Shown here: piece after piece, positions 28,353 to 36,073 of the stretch
How the letters are laid out: the number at the start of each line of letters is the position of its first letter
Numbering within the stretch: the stretch's first letter is position 1
Assembly: GCF_026586625.1 (NCBI RefSeq)
Contig: NZ_JAODIW010000006.1
Span: forward strand, 905,061-969,060
Reading direction: 5' to 3'
DNA from: Halobium salinum
GTDB taxonomy: Archaea; Halobacteriota; Halobacteria; Halobacteriales; Haloferacaceae
Length of the DNA stretch: 64,000 nt
Program-made: the position numbers and the translations under genes
The notes under the pieces: generated by a model
Told to the model about the DNA's origin: nothing
Seen by the model: only the letters and a program-made list of their open reading frames with translations
Databases searched by the model: none

Positions 28353-29027
28353 GTGAGTTACGACGCAGTTCTGTTCGACAACGACGGCGTGCTCGTGACG
28401 CTCGTCGAGCGCGCCGTGCTCCGGGAGGCCGCCGCTCGGACGTTCGCGGACTTCGACCTCGACCCGCACCCGGACGACGTGGAGGCGCTCACCGTCGGGG
28501 TCGCCCCCGACACCCTGCGCTCGCTCGCCGAGCGATACGGCGTCGACCGCACCGCGTTCTGGGCCGCCCGCGACCGCCGCTCCTCGGAGGCGCAGGTCGC
28601 CGAGGTCCGCGCGGGCCGCAAGCGGCTGTACGACGATTTCGACGCCGTTCGGTCGGTCGCCGGCGACGACACCCCCATGGGAATCGTCTCCTCGAACCAG
28701 CAGGCGACGGTGGACTTTCTCCTCGACCATCACGACGTGAACCACCTGTTCGAGACAGCCTACGGCCGCGAGCCGACGCCCGAGAGCCTCGAACTGAAGA
28801 AGCCGAACCCCCACTACCTCCGGCGGGCGCTCGCCGACCTCGACGCCGACCCCGAGGCGACGCTGTTCGTCGGCGACAGCGAATCCGACGTGGTCGCCGC
28901 CGACCGCGCCGGGCTGGACTCGGCGTTCGTCCGCCGGCCCCACCGCGCGGACGCCGTCCTCGACGCCGACCCGACCCACGAACTCGACGGGCTCGACGAG
29001 CTTCCGGACCTCGTCGACGGCGGATGA
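28353..29027 (+). CDS. HAD-superfamily hydrolase
   Basis: A 224-residue HAD phosphatase. Motif I is FDNDGV rather than the usual DxDGT/V (nucleophile Asp in FDNDGVLV), with a helical cap domain (residues about 15-85), motif II in MGIVSSNQQ, motif III Lys in LELKKPNPHY, and motif IV in FVGDSESDV. These are phosphoglycolate-phosphatase-like features. GTG at 28353 is the start because the first strand YDAVLFDNDG begins there; the much longer upstream frame is Arg-rich. It is followed by the aldo/keto reductase gene. Confidence 0.88.
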   Translation: MSYDAVLFDNDGVLVTLVERAVLREAAARTFADFDLDPHPDDVEALTVGVAPDTLRSLAERYGVDRTAFWAARDRRSSEAQVAEVRAGRKRLYDDFDAVRSVAGDDTPMGIVSSNQQATVDFLLDHHDVNHLFETAYGREPTPESLELKKPNPHYLRRALADLDADPEATLFVGDSESDVVAADRAGLDSAFVRRPHRADAVLDADPTHELDGLDELPDLVDGG

Positions 29028-29114
29028 ACGGGTTCCGGCCCGGCGATGGCCGAGTCGGACCCGACTCCCGGCGCGAACCGACGAGCCCTAAGTGCCCCGA
29101 CCCCTGGTGCCCGT

Positions 29115-29894
29115 ATGTACGACCTTCCGCCGGTCGGTCTCGGGACGATGGGTCTCGACGGCCCGACGGGCGCCGACGCGGTCGCGACGGCGCTCGACCT
29201 CGGCTACCGACACCTCGACACCGCACAGATATACGACAACGAGTCGGTCGTCGGCGACGGTCTCGCCGCGTCGTCCGTCCCGCGCGAGGACGTGCTCCTC
29301 GCGACGAAGGTGTGGGCCGACAGCCTCTCGCCGGCGACGACGCTGCGCGAGAGCGTCGAGGCGAGCCTCGACCGCCTCGGCGTCGACGCCGTCGACCTCC
29401 TGTACGTCCACCGGCCCATCGAGACGTACGACCCCGAGGTCACGCTCCCCGTCCTGGACGAGTTCGTCGACGACGGCCGCGTCGGCGCCGTCGGCGTGAG
29501 CAACTTCACTGTCGAAGAGCTGGACGAGGTACGGGAGCTGCTCGACTCGCCGCTCGGCGCCCACCAGACGGAGTACCACCCGCTCTTTCAGCGCCCGAAG
29601 CTGGTCGAGCACGCCCGCGAGGGCGGCTACCCGCTCGTCGCCTACTCGCCGCTGGCCGGTGGGCGAGTCTTCGACGTACCGGAGTTGACCGACGTCGCCG
29701 AGAAACACGACACCACGGAGGCCGCGGTGAGCATCGCGTGGCTCGCCGGCCTCGACGTCGTCGTCACGATTCCGAAGGCGTCGAGCCGAGCCCACTTGGA
29801 GGCGAACCTCGCCGCCGCGGAGCTCGAACTCGACGACGAGGACGTCGCGGCCATCGAAGCTATCGACCGCGAGGAGGAACTGTTCCCCGAATGA
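29115..29894 (+). CDS. Aldo/keto reductase
   Basis: A 259-residue NADPH-dependent carbonyl reductase with the full tetrad: Asp in HLDTAQ, Tyr in IYDNES, Lys in ATKVW, and His in YVHRP. The TIM-barrel is of the short AKR5-type (2,5-diketogluconate reductase-like) with the C-terminal GLDVVVTIPKASSRAH cofactor segment. ATG at 29115 is chosen since MYDLPPVGLGTMG is the family N-terminus. Its stop overlaps the next start (ATGA), so the two form a coupled pair. Confidence 0.92.
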   Translation: MYDLPPVGLGTMGLDGPTGADAVATALDLGYRHLDTAQIYDNESVVGDGLAASSVPREDVLLATKVWADSLSPATTLRESVEASLDRLGVDAVDLLYVHRPIETYDPEVTLPVLDEFVDDGRVGAVGVSNFTVEELDEVRELLDSPLGAHQTEYHPLFQRPKLVEHAREGGYPLVAYSPLAGGRVFDVPELTDVAEKHDTTEAAVSIAWLAGLDVVVTIPKASSRAHLEANLAAAELELDDEDVAAIEAIDREEELFPE

Positions 29895-30256
29895 CCGACG
29901 ACAGTGGCGAACCCGAAGCCGCGGACCCGACAGTCGGGGAGCGGACGACCGAGTACGACAAACTCGTCCGCGACCACGTCCCCGAGATCGTCCGCGAGAC
30001 GGGCGCCGAACCGGAGACACACGTCGCCGACGACGCGGAGTTCCAGCATCGGCTCGGCGAGAAGCTGGTCGAGGAGGCCCGCGAGTACGCGGAGAGCCGC
30101 GACCCGGAGGAGCTGGCCGACGTACTCGCCGTCGTCGGCGCCATCTGCCGGGCGAGCGACGTGGACCGGGAGGAGCTACAGGAGATCGGCCGGGAGAAGG
30201 CCCGCGAGCGGGGGACGTTCGCGGAACAGCTCGTCCTCGAACGCGTTCGGGAGTAG
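29891..30256 (+). CDS. MazG-like nucleotide pyrophosphohydrolase
   Basis: A 121-residue all-alpha phosphatase of the MazG/PRA-PH superfamily. The metal-binding motif is visible as EKLVEEAREY followed by EELADVLAV (E-x-x-E ... E-x-x-D), after the family opening YDKLVRDHVPEIV. Such short proteins hydrolyse (d)NTPs or related nucleotides, likely for pool cleaning. Translationally coupled to the aldo/keto reductase by a 4-base overlap, though no functional link between the two is known. Confidence 0.87.
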   Translation: MTDDSGEPEAADPTVGERTTEYDKLVRDHVPEIVRETGAEPETHVADDAEFQHRLGEKLVEEAREYAESRDPEELADVLAVVGAICRASDVDREELQEIGREKARERGTFAEQLVLERVRE

Positions 30257-30457
30257 CGAGACGACGCGGTAGCCGGCTCGGGGGCACGGCTGTGGAGGGG
30301 CGAACGGGCGACCACAGCACACCACCGGGGGTCGGTCACGCACCCACCTCGGCCCCGCGGCGGCGACTCGTCAGCGCATGGGACCGGATGGTCGCGTCTT
30401 CGCACTTCAACCTCCGGCGCCGAACGGCACTTCCCTGCGCGGTCCCTACCCTGCCCC

Positions 30458-30865
30458 GTGAGCGAATCCGACAGCCGCGGCCGACCGGAGACCGACGAGG
30501 AGTGGCGCGAGAAGCTGACCGAGGAGGAGTATCGCGTCCTGCGCGAACAGGGAACCGAGGCCCGTTTCTCGGGAGAGTACGTCGACCACGACGAGGCGGG
30601 CGTCTACCGCTGTAAGGGCTGCGGCGAGGTGCTGTTCGAGTCCGAGACGAAGTACGAGTCGTCGTGCGGGTGGCCGGCGTTCTACGCCGCCGAGGAGTCC
30701 GCCGTCGACACCCGCGAGGACCACAGCCACGGGATGCACCGCATCGAGGTCGTGTGTGCGAACTGCGAGAGCCACCTCGGACACGTGTTCGACGACGGCC
30801 CGGCGCCGACGGGCAAGCGCTTCTGCATCAACTCGGTCGCGCTGACGTTCGAAGACGACGAGTAG
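30458..30865 (+). CDS. msrB: Peptide-methionine (R)-S-oxide reductase
   Basis: Repairs oxidised methionine residues (R form). The 135-residue protein has the MsrB motifs in order: zinc Cys pairs in YRCKGCGE and VVCANCES, the SSCGWPAF segment, HLGHVFDDGPAPTGKR, and the catalytic Cys in RFCINSVAL. GTG at 30458 (MSESDSRGRP) is the first in-frame start before the fold. It lies about 115 bases upstream of the ferredoxin-reductase-like gene on the same strand. Confidence 0.95.
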   Translation: MSESDSRGRPETDEEWREKLTEEEYRVLREQGTEARFSGEYVDHDEAGVYRCKGCGEVLFESETKYESSCGWPAFYAAEESAVDTREDHSHGMHRIEVVCANCESHLGHVFDDGPAPTGKRFCINSVALTFEDDE

Positions 30866-30981
30866 CGGGTCGAGGTCGTCGGCGACGACCGTCGGAACGG
30901 CATCTCACCCACCCGTACGTCGTCCACGACGGCTCGCGACAGCCGTTGGAGATAACCTCCTGCTCGCCGAACCGACGAGCG

Positions 30982-32073
30982 ATGGCGCAGAATCCGGAGG
31001 ACGTGGACCCACACGACCCGGTCGCTCACGCGGAGGCCGAGGGGGACGTAGAGCCCCACGACCAGATGCTGACCGAGACGGACGCCACGGTGACGCTCGC
31101 CGAGGCGATGGACGAAGACCGCACCGAGGAGGTGCTCGACCGGCTCGCGGACCACTGGCCGATGGTCCAGGAGACCCTCGAATCGGAGGACCTCCCCGAG
31201 GAGCCGCCGGAGCGGGTCGCGGAGTGGAACGGTATCAGCGACACCCTCGCCGAGGCGGACGTGGGGTTCGCCGACACCGTCGACACCCTCGTGAGCCGGG
31301 CACAGCGCTCCTACCCGTCGCTGTTGAAGCTCCGCTTCGAACCCGACGAGGAGATAGAGTTCGTCCCCGGCCACTACACCCGCATCACCTTCGAGGACTA
31401 CCCGCCGCGGGTGTACTCCATCGCCAGTTCGCCCAACCGGGAGTACATCGAACTCACCGTCCGGCGCGTCCCGGGCGGCGGGCTCACCCCGCACCTCTGT
31501 GAGGAGGCCGAACCCGGCGACGAGCTGTTCGTCCGCGGCCCCTACGGCGACGACTTCGGCCTCGACGAGCCGACCGAGCGGGACCTCGTGTTCGTCGCGA
31601 CGGGCACCGGCGTCGCCCCCTTTTGGAGCATGATCAACTACGTCTTCGAGGAGGGGTGGGACGAGACCGACGGCGAGACACAGGACGTGTACCTCGTCCT
31701 CGGCTCGTCGTGGGAGGACGACCTCGCGTACCACGAGGAGTGGCAGGAGATGGACGAGGAACGCGAGAACTTCCACTACCTCCCGACGCTGTCGCGGGAG
31801 TCGAGACTCTCGGATTGGGAGGGCGAGACCGACTACGTCCAGCAGGTGTTCCTCAAGTGTCTCGACCCGGACGCCGTCGACACCGACGACCTCCCGGAGA
31901 AGCTCCAGGGGTTCGTCGGCGAGGAACTCGCCGGCGGCGAGACGCCGAACCTCGACCCCGATTCGCTCGAACTGTTCATCTGCGGAATCGGCGCGATGGC
32001 GAACCAGGTGAAGGAGGTCGCAGAACACGGCGGCATCCCCGAGCGGTTCCGGAACGTCGAGAGCTACGGGTAG
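30982..32073 (+). CDS. FAD-dependent ferredoxin/NAD(P)H reductase-like protein
   Basis: A 363-residue flavoprotein. The first 105 residues are an acidic helical extension rich in Asp, Glu and Leu. The FNR core begins about residue 108: PPRVYSIASSP (FAD binding Arg-x-Tyr-Ser), GTGVAPFWSMI (pyridine nucleotide site), and the C-terminal FICGIGAMANQVKE segment. It probably passes electrons between NAD(P)H and a small redox protein such as ferredoxin or flavodoxin. ATG at 30982 is chosen; the upstream longer frame overlaps msrB in another phase. Confidence 0.87.
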   Translation: MAQNPEDVDPHDPVAHAEAEGDVEPHDQMLTETDATVTLAEAMDEDRTEEVLDRLADHWPMVQETLESEDLPEEPPERVAEWNGISDTLAEADVGFADTVDTLVSRAQRSYPSLLKLRFEPDEEIEFVPGHYTRITFEDYPPRVYSIASSPNREYIELTVRRVPGGGLTPHLCEEAEPGDELFVRGPYGDDFGLDEPTERDLVFVATGTGVAPFWSMINYVFEEGWDETDGETQDVYLVLGSSWEDDLAYHEEWQEMDEERENFHYLPTLSRESRLSDWEGETDYVQQVFLKCLDPDAVDTDDLPEKLQGFVGEELAGGETPNLDPDSLELFICGIGAMANQVKEVAEHGGIPERFRNVESYG

Positions 32074-32110
32074 TTCCGGCCGGTTCGGCCTCGCGGGAGG
32101 GGTCGGGACC

Positions 32111-33799
32111 CTACTCCAGCCACCAGCGCGCGTCGTTCGCGCGGAGCTGGAGTCGGGCGGGGAGTCGGTGCATCGCGGCCTGTCCCGGGAACAGCTCCTC
32201 CGCGAGCCCACAGTCGGCGTACAGCCGTTCGCGGTCGGGCCACGCCGCCTCGAACGACTCACAGAAGGGGAGCTTCCGGCGGAGGAAGCGCTCGATTTCG
32301 TTGAGCCGGCGGGAGGCGTGGGGCTGACTCGGCGGCCGGTGGTGGAAGATGGAGGTGTCGATGCGCTCCAGCGCCCGCCAGAACGTCGCGTCGCGGCGGT
32401 GTTCCGGGGGGGTCGTCAGATGCCAGTCCAGCAGTTCGGCGTCGGCGGCGACGAAGCTCTCGAGGTAGTTGTCCGCCAGGTGGGTACGGAAGGGGAGCAC
32501 CGGCTGGTTGCGCACGACGAGCAGGTCCATCGCGTTGTGGACCGACTCGGCGCGGTCCCGGCCGCGGTCGAGCTCCGCTCGGAGTCGTCCGCGGAGGAAG
32601 TCACCCGGGTCGTCGAGGTGGAGGGAGTCCCCGTCGTCGAACGCGACTCCGTCGAACGTCTCCGCGACGGCGTCGGCGACGGTCGGGCTCTCCTCGGGGA
32701 AGTAGCCGAGCGTGTCGAGCAGGGACTCGACGGGGTCGGGGTCGGAAGCCAGCCGCGCGGAGGGGAGCTTCGAGCCGAACGCCTCGACGCCGGCTCGTTC
32801 GAGGAAGTACCCCTTGAGGAGAGTGTCGAAGAGGACGCCGTGGTACATCGTCGTCACGTCGAAGTGGTCGTCGTAGCCGGCGTGGTGGATGTGCAGGGAC
32901 TCCTTGATGGACTGGCCGTAGCGGACCTTGCTCCCGTCGCCCCGGAGGTAGCGCTCGTCGGGTTCGAGGATGGTGTGGTCGGCGCCGTACTGGGCCGCCA
33001 CCTTCGACGCCGCGCGCACCTCGCGCGACCCGGCGTCGCCGATGGTGTAACAGCGGTCGATGTCGAGCTGGGAGAGAAACACGCGGGAGTCCTTCCCGCC
33101 GGAGAGGAGAAGCCCGCGGGGACCCGGCAGTCCCGAGCGGCGGGCGAGCGCCCGTTGCATTCGGTGGGCGAGCGCCGCCGCGTGGTCGTCGAGCGTCCGG
33201 CGCTCGGCCCGGCCCGACTCGGGGCGGTAGACGAACCGGTCGAGTTCGCCGACCGCGTCGGGACCGAGGTAGCCGTCGAACGGCACCCGGTGGATATCGG
33301 CGAACAGCGTCCGCTCGCCGAACACGGTGCCGACGTGGAGGTACTCGAGAAGCGCTTCGCGGGAGAGCACCGGTCGGTCGACCTGCGAGCGGAGGGCACC
33401 CACGTCGGTGCCGAACAGACGGAGGCCACCGACGTCGACGTAGAACACCTCCCAGGAGCGCATCGCGTCGGTGACGACGCGGGCCCGGTCGCCGTCGTCG
33501 ACGACCGCCACGTAGGAGCCGTTGAGGTCGGCGACGGCGTCGAGGCCCTCCTCGGCGTAGCGCGTCGCGAGCCACTCGGCGACCTCGCTCGTGCCGTCGG
33601 GGGCGAACGCCTCCCCGAACACCGCACAGACCCCCTCCGGGCCGTCGTAGCAGTCGCTCCGGCCGGACACGTCGAGTCCGGGGTCGGTGAGCCCGACGGC
33701 GACGGCGTCGCCGGCGACGACCTCGTCGAACGCGTCGGGTCCGCGGACCCGCTCCAGCGCGTCCCGGCCGCCGAAGACGCCGAACAGCTCCTTGTTCAT
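32111..33799 (-). CDS. Asparagine synthetase B-like amidotransferase without the N-terminal Cys
   Basis: A 562-residue protein. The C-terminal half is an asparagine-synthetase-type ATP pyrophosphatase with the PP-loop LLLSGGKDSRVFLSQ near residue 240 and downstream KxRYGQS and HHAGYDDHFD segments. The N-terminal region (about 1-180) has the glutaminase (Ntn) fold in outline (VADLNGSYVAVVDDGDR, RLFGTDVGAL), but the protein begins MNKELFG, with no Cys at position 2. In AsnB the exposed Cys1 is essential for glutamine use, so this enzyme likely uses ammonia or another donor, or acts in a different amidation. ATG at 33799 is chosen over an Arg/Thr-rich upstream extension. Confidence 0.83.
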   Translation of the reverse strand: MNKELFGVFGGRDALERVRGPDAFDEVVAGDAVAVGLTDPGLDVSGRSDCYDGPEGVCAVFGEAFAPDGTSEVAEWLATRYAEEGLDAVADLNGSYVAVVDDGDRARVVTDAMRSWEVFYVDVGGLRLFGTDVGALRSQVDRPVLSREALLEYLHVGTVFGERTLFADIHRVPFDGYLGPDAVGELDRFVYRPESGRAERRTLDDHAAALAHRMQRALARRSGLPGPRGLLLSGGKDSRVFLSQLDIDRCYTIGDAGSREVRAASKVAAQYGADHTILEPDERYLRGDGSKVRYGQSIKESLHIHHAGYDDHFDVTTMYHGVLFDTLLKGYFLERAGVEAFGSKLPSARLASDPDPVESLLDTLGYFPEESPTVADAVAETFDGVAFDDGDSLHLDDPGDFLRGRLRAELDRGRDRAESVHNAMDLLVVRNQPVLPFRTHLADNYLESFVAADAELLDWHLTTPPEHRRDATFWRALERIDTSIFHHRPPSQPHASRRLNEIERFLRRKLPFCESFEAAWPDRERLYADCGLAEELFPGQAAMHRLPARLQLRANDARWWLE

Positions 33800-34182
33800 C
33801 GTGGGCCTCGTCCGCCGGGTAGTGGACGCGAACGGATTAATCGTGCTACTCACTGGATGTCACCCCGAAATCAGTTCCGGCCACCCGCCCGTCGCGGCGG
33901 ACGGTCCACGTGCCGGTGGCTCCCCGGTAGCACCGCCCCCGGCGACGACCGTCCGCGAGTCCCCGACTGGTCATCGACCCCTCCTTCGTCCCGGCGGCAC
34001 TTGCTTATGCGGCTCATAAGGGGCCGAGCGGCGCCATCGGTGCCGACCTCCGAGAAGTCGTCGGAAATACCGAGAGTCGACGCAGTGTGAACTTACGGCC
34101 CGGATAAATCGGCGTCGACGCCGCGTTCGTGTCGGCCTGCCGCCAATACGGGCGTTTGAAGCCCCCACGGGCGGGTCCCGGC
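33800..34182. other. Intergenic region upstream of the amidotransferase-like gene
   Basis: About 380 bases. A TATA-like GATTAATC at 33835-33842 suits the minus-strand promoter of the amidotransferase-like gene. A separate inverted repeat CTTATG (34004-34009) / CATAAG (34015-34020) with a 5-base spacer lies mid-region; its outer arms are AT-rich like a promoter element. No gene is supported. Confidence 0.5.
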
Positions 34183-35082
34183 TCAGTAGCCGAGCGACGA
34201 CAGCGTCCGGTCGACCACGTCGACGTAGTGGCCGCCGAACAGGCGGGCGTGTGTCAACTGCGGGTAGAGCGCGTACACCAGTTTCCGGCGGTCGAATCCG
34301 GGGTCGACCCCGCGGCGCTCCCGATACCGCTCGAAGAACGCCCGACCGAAGGTGTCGAGCCAGTCGACGTACGCGAGTTCGACCTCCGGGTGGCCGTAGT
34401 AGCACGCCGGGTCGACGAACGCCGCCACCGTGCCGTCGCGGACGAGCACGTTCGTTCGCCACACGTCACCGTGGAGTAGGGAGGGTGTCTCCGGTTCGGT
34501 CAGGAGGTCGTCGCAGTCGGCGGCCACGTCGGCGACGCGTTCGCGGAGCGACGCCGGGAGCGGCCCGTTCGCCGCCGCCTCGTCGGCCATGGAGGAGAGT
34601 CGGTGCTCGCGGAAGAACGCGACCCACGAGTCGGTCCAGGGGTTGGGCTGGCGGAGCGGCCCGGTGAGGGTGTCGCGCTCGAAGCCGAACGCGCCGGCGG
34701 TCTCGGCGTGGAGCGCCGCGAGGTGGTCGGCGGCGTCGCGTTCCACCGCCGGCGTGACCCGCCCGTCGTTCTCGACGTACTCTATCACGAGCAGGTCGTC
34801 CTCGGCGTGGAGTACGTCCGGCACCGGGAGGTCGCTCTCCCGACCGAGGTGGCGGAGCATCGCCGCCTCGATAGACAGCGGCGCCGGCCCGGTCTTCGCG
34901 ACGACGACCCGCCCGTCGACAAGTTCGACGCGGTGGACGGTTCCCACCTGTCCACCGTCGAGTTCGCCGGTGTCGCGGACGTCGCTCCCGAGGAGTGCGG
35001 CGGCACGTACCGTGGGCGGGTCGGGCTCGCCTGTATCGGACGGGTCCGGTCCGTCGGGGTCGTCCGGGGCGCCTCCGTTCAC
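34183..35082 (-). CDS. Fructosamine kinase/aminoglycoside phosphotransferase-like kinase
   Basis: A 299-residue small-molecule kinase. Kinase-fold marks are VVVAKTGP (lysine strand), LLHGDVWRTNVLV (catalytic loop with Asp and Asn), and FVDPACYYGHPEVELAY (the DFG-equivalent Asp followed by the fructosamine-kinase Pro-Ala-Tyr-Gly-His pattern). The ribulosamine/fructosamine 3-kinase subfamily repairs glycated proteins. GTG at 35082 (translating MNGGAPDDPDG) starts the acidic leader; further upstream frame is out of family. It is divergent from the flavin-binding gene at 35242. Confidence 0.85.
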   Translation of the reverse strand: MNGGAPDDPDGPDPSDTGEPDPPTVRAAALLGSDVRDTGELDGGQVGTVHRVELVDGRVVVAKTGPAPLSIEAAMLRHLGRESDLPVPDVLHAEDDLLVIEYVENDGRVTPAVERDAADHLAALHAETAGAFGFERDTLTGPLRQPNPWTDSWVAFFREHRLSSMADEAAANGPLPASLRERVADVAADCDDLLTEPETPSLLHGDVWRTNVLVRDGTVAAFVDPACYYGHPEVELAYVDWLDTFGRAFFERYRERRGVDPGFDRRKLVYALYPQLTHARLFGGHYVDVVDRTLSSLGY

Positions 35083-35130
35083 GGGAACGCGTTCACCCCG
35101 GTCGGCCGTAGCCGTTGTGGCGTTCCCGCC

Positions 35131-35207
35131 GTCGACGGGCCGTAGCCACCCGCGCCGTCGACGGGCCGTAGCCACCCGCGCCGACGACGGGCCGAAACCG
35201 CCCGCGG
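35131..35207. repeat. 26-base tandem repeat, two perfect copies plus one degenerate
   Basis: 35131-35156 and 35157-35182 are identical 26-base units beginning GTCGACGGGCCGTAGCC; 35183-35207 is a third, diverged copy. The repeat fills the space between the divergent kinase-like and flavin-binding genes, near both start regions. Confidence 0.75.
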
Positions 35208-35241
35208 AACCGTTATTCCGCCTCCGGTCCTGTTCGACCGC

Positions 35242-35643
35242 ATGACCGACCCGGTTCCCGACGCGGTCGCCGACCTGCTCGCCGACGCCCGGTCGCTCGC
35301 CCACCTCGCGACCTGTAGGGACGGCCGACCACACGCGGCGCCGGTGTGGTTCCACTACGACGCCGACGACGAGGCCGTCGAGTTGGTCACCACCGGGCGG
35401 AAGCTGTCGAACCTCCGGGCGAACCCCCGGGTGTCGCTGTCGGTCGCCCGCGAGCGCGAGGGGATGCCCGAGTGGAGCGTGACGCTCCTCGGCACCGCGA
35501 GCGTCGTCGAGGACGCGGACGCGACCCGGGCGGCGAACCGCCGTATCAACCGGAAGTACGGCGTCGACGAGGACGCGTGGGCCGGCGAGAACACGCTGGT
35601 CCGGGTCGACGTCGGGTCGGCGACCGTCCAGCGGTACGACTGA
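35242..35643 (+). CDS. Pyridoxamine 5'-phosphate oxidase-fold flavin/F420-binding protein
   Basis: A 133-residue split-barrel protein. The N-terminal helix (VADLLADARSLAHLATC) is followed by GRPHAAPVWFHYD and TTGRKLSNLRANPRVSLSVAR, the phosphate-binding Arg/Lys strand of PNPOx-like F420-dependent proteins (TIGR-class F420-dependent). Likely a small F420- or FMN-dependent reductase; substrate unknown. ATG at 35242 is the natural start. Confidence 0.85.
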   Translation: MTDPVPDAVADLLADARSLAHLATCRDGRPHAAPVWFHYDADDEAVELVTTGRKLSNLRANPRVSLSVAREREGMPEWSVTLLGTASVVEDADATRAANRRINRKYGVDEDAWAGENTLVRVDVGSATVQRYD

Positions 35644-35761
35644 CCGCGGCGCCGGGACGGCAGGGGCGGCGGGGTGCGCGGGGGTGTCGGATTTAATTTC
35701 CCGAACAACCTCTTCGAACCTATTCGTGGCTTTCCTGTCGGTAGCGCGGCAATGGGTCGGC

Positions 35762-35980
35762 GTGTCGTACACCTGGCAGTATTACGACGTCGTGCTGGTC
35801 GGAATCTTCCTGAGTATGACCGCCGGAGCCACGGTCGGCCTGTTCACGGCGGTATCACTGCCGCTGGCCGTTCTCGGCGCCGGTGCCGTCGCGGCGCTCA
35901 TCATGGCCCACGGGCTGTTCGTGAACGGGCCGGTCGACGCCCCGAGGGACCTCACGGACGAGGTAGAGCCGCTGAACTGA
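35762..35980 (+). CDS. Small two-helix membrane protein
   Basis: About 72 residues, no recognised family, with two hydrophobic segments (WQYYDVVLVGIFLSMTAG, then LPLAVLGAGAVAALIMAHGLFV) and a conserved-looking acidic tail (NGPVDAPRDLTDEVEPLN). The frame also opens upstream to a GTG at 35684, but a TATA-like GATTTAATTT at 35690-35699 would then lie inside the coding region, so GTG at 35762 is preferred. Similar small haloarchaeal membrane proteins with the NGPVD tail are common; function unknown. Confidence 0.62.
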   Translation: MSYTWQYYDVVLVGIFLSMTAGATVGLFTAVSLPLAVLGAGAVAALIMAHGLFVNGPVDAPRDLTDEVEPLN

Positions 35981-36073
35981 GCCCTCCCGCGGGCGTGTCG
36001 TCGACGGGTCGGGCGCTCGCCGGTGCCGTCAGGTTGTAGCCGACGGGACTCGAACCGTCGGCGACGAGATTCG

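Noticed and set aside
26210-30256. A 1348-codon open frame on the plus strand spanning several genes
   Set aside because: It crosses at least five recognisable genes on both strands and its translation is Arg/Gly/Val/Asp-rich. Only its final part coincides with the real MazG-like gene in the same frame.
32168-34090. A 640-codon frame opposite the amidotransferase-like gene
   Set aside because: Antisense shadow; the opposite strand has the PP-loop and full domain order.
35131-35207. Possible CRISPR array
   Set aside because: Units are directly tandem without spacers and the third is degenerate.
35684-35761. Longer 98-residue version of the small membrane protein
   Set aside because: It would place a TATA-like GATTTAATTT inside the coding region; the shorter GTG start fits the promoter better, though the choice is not certain.
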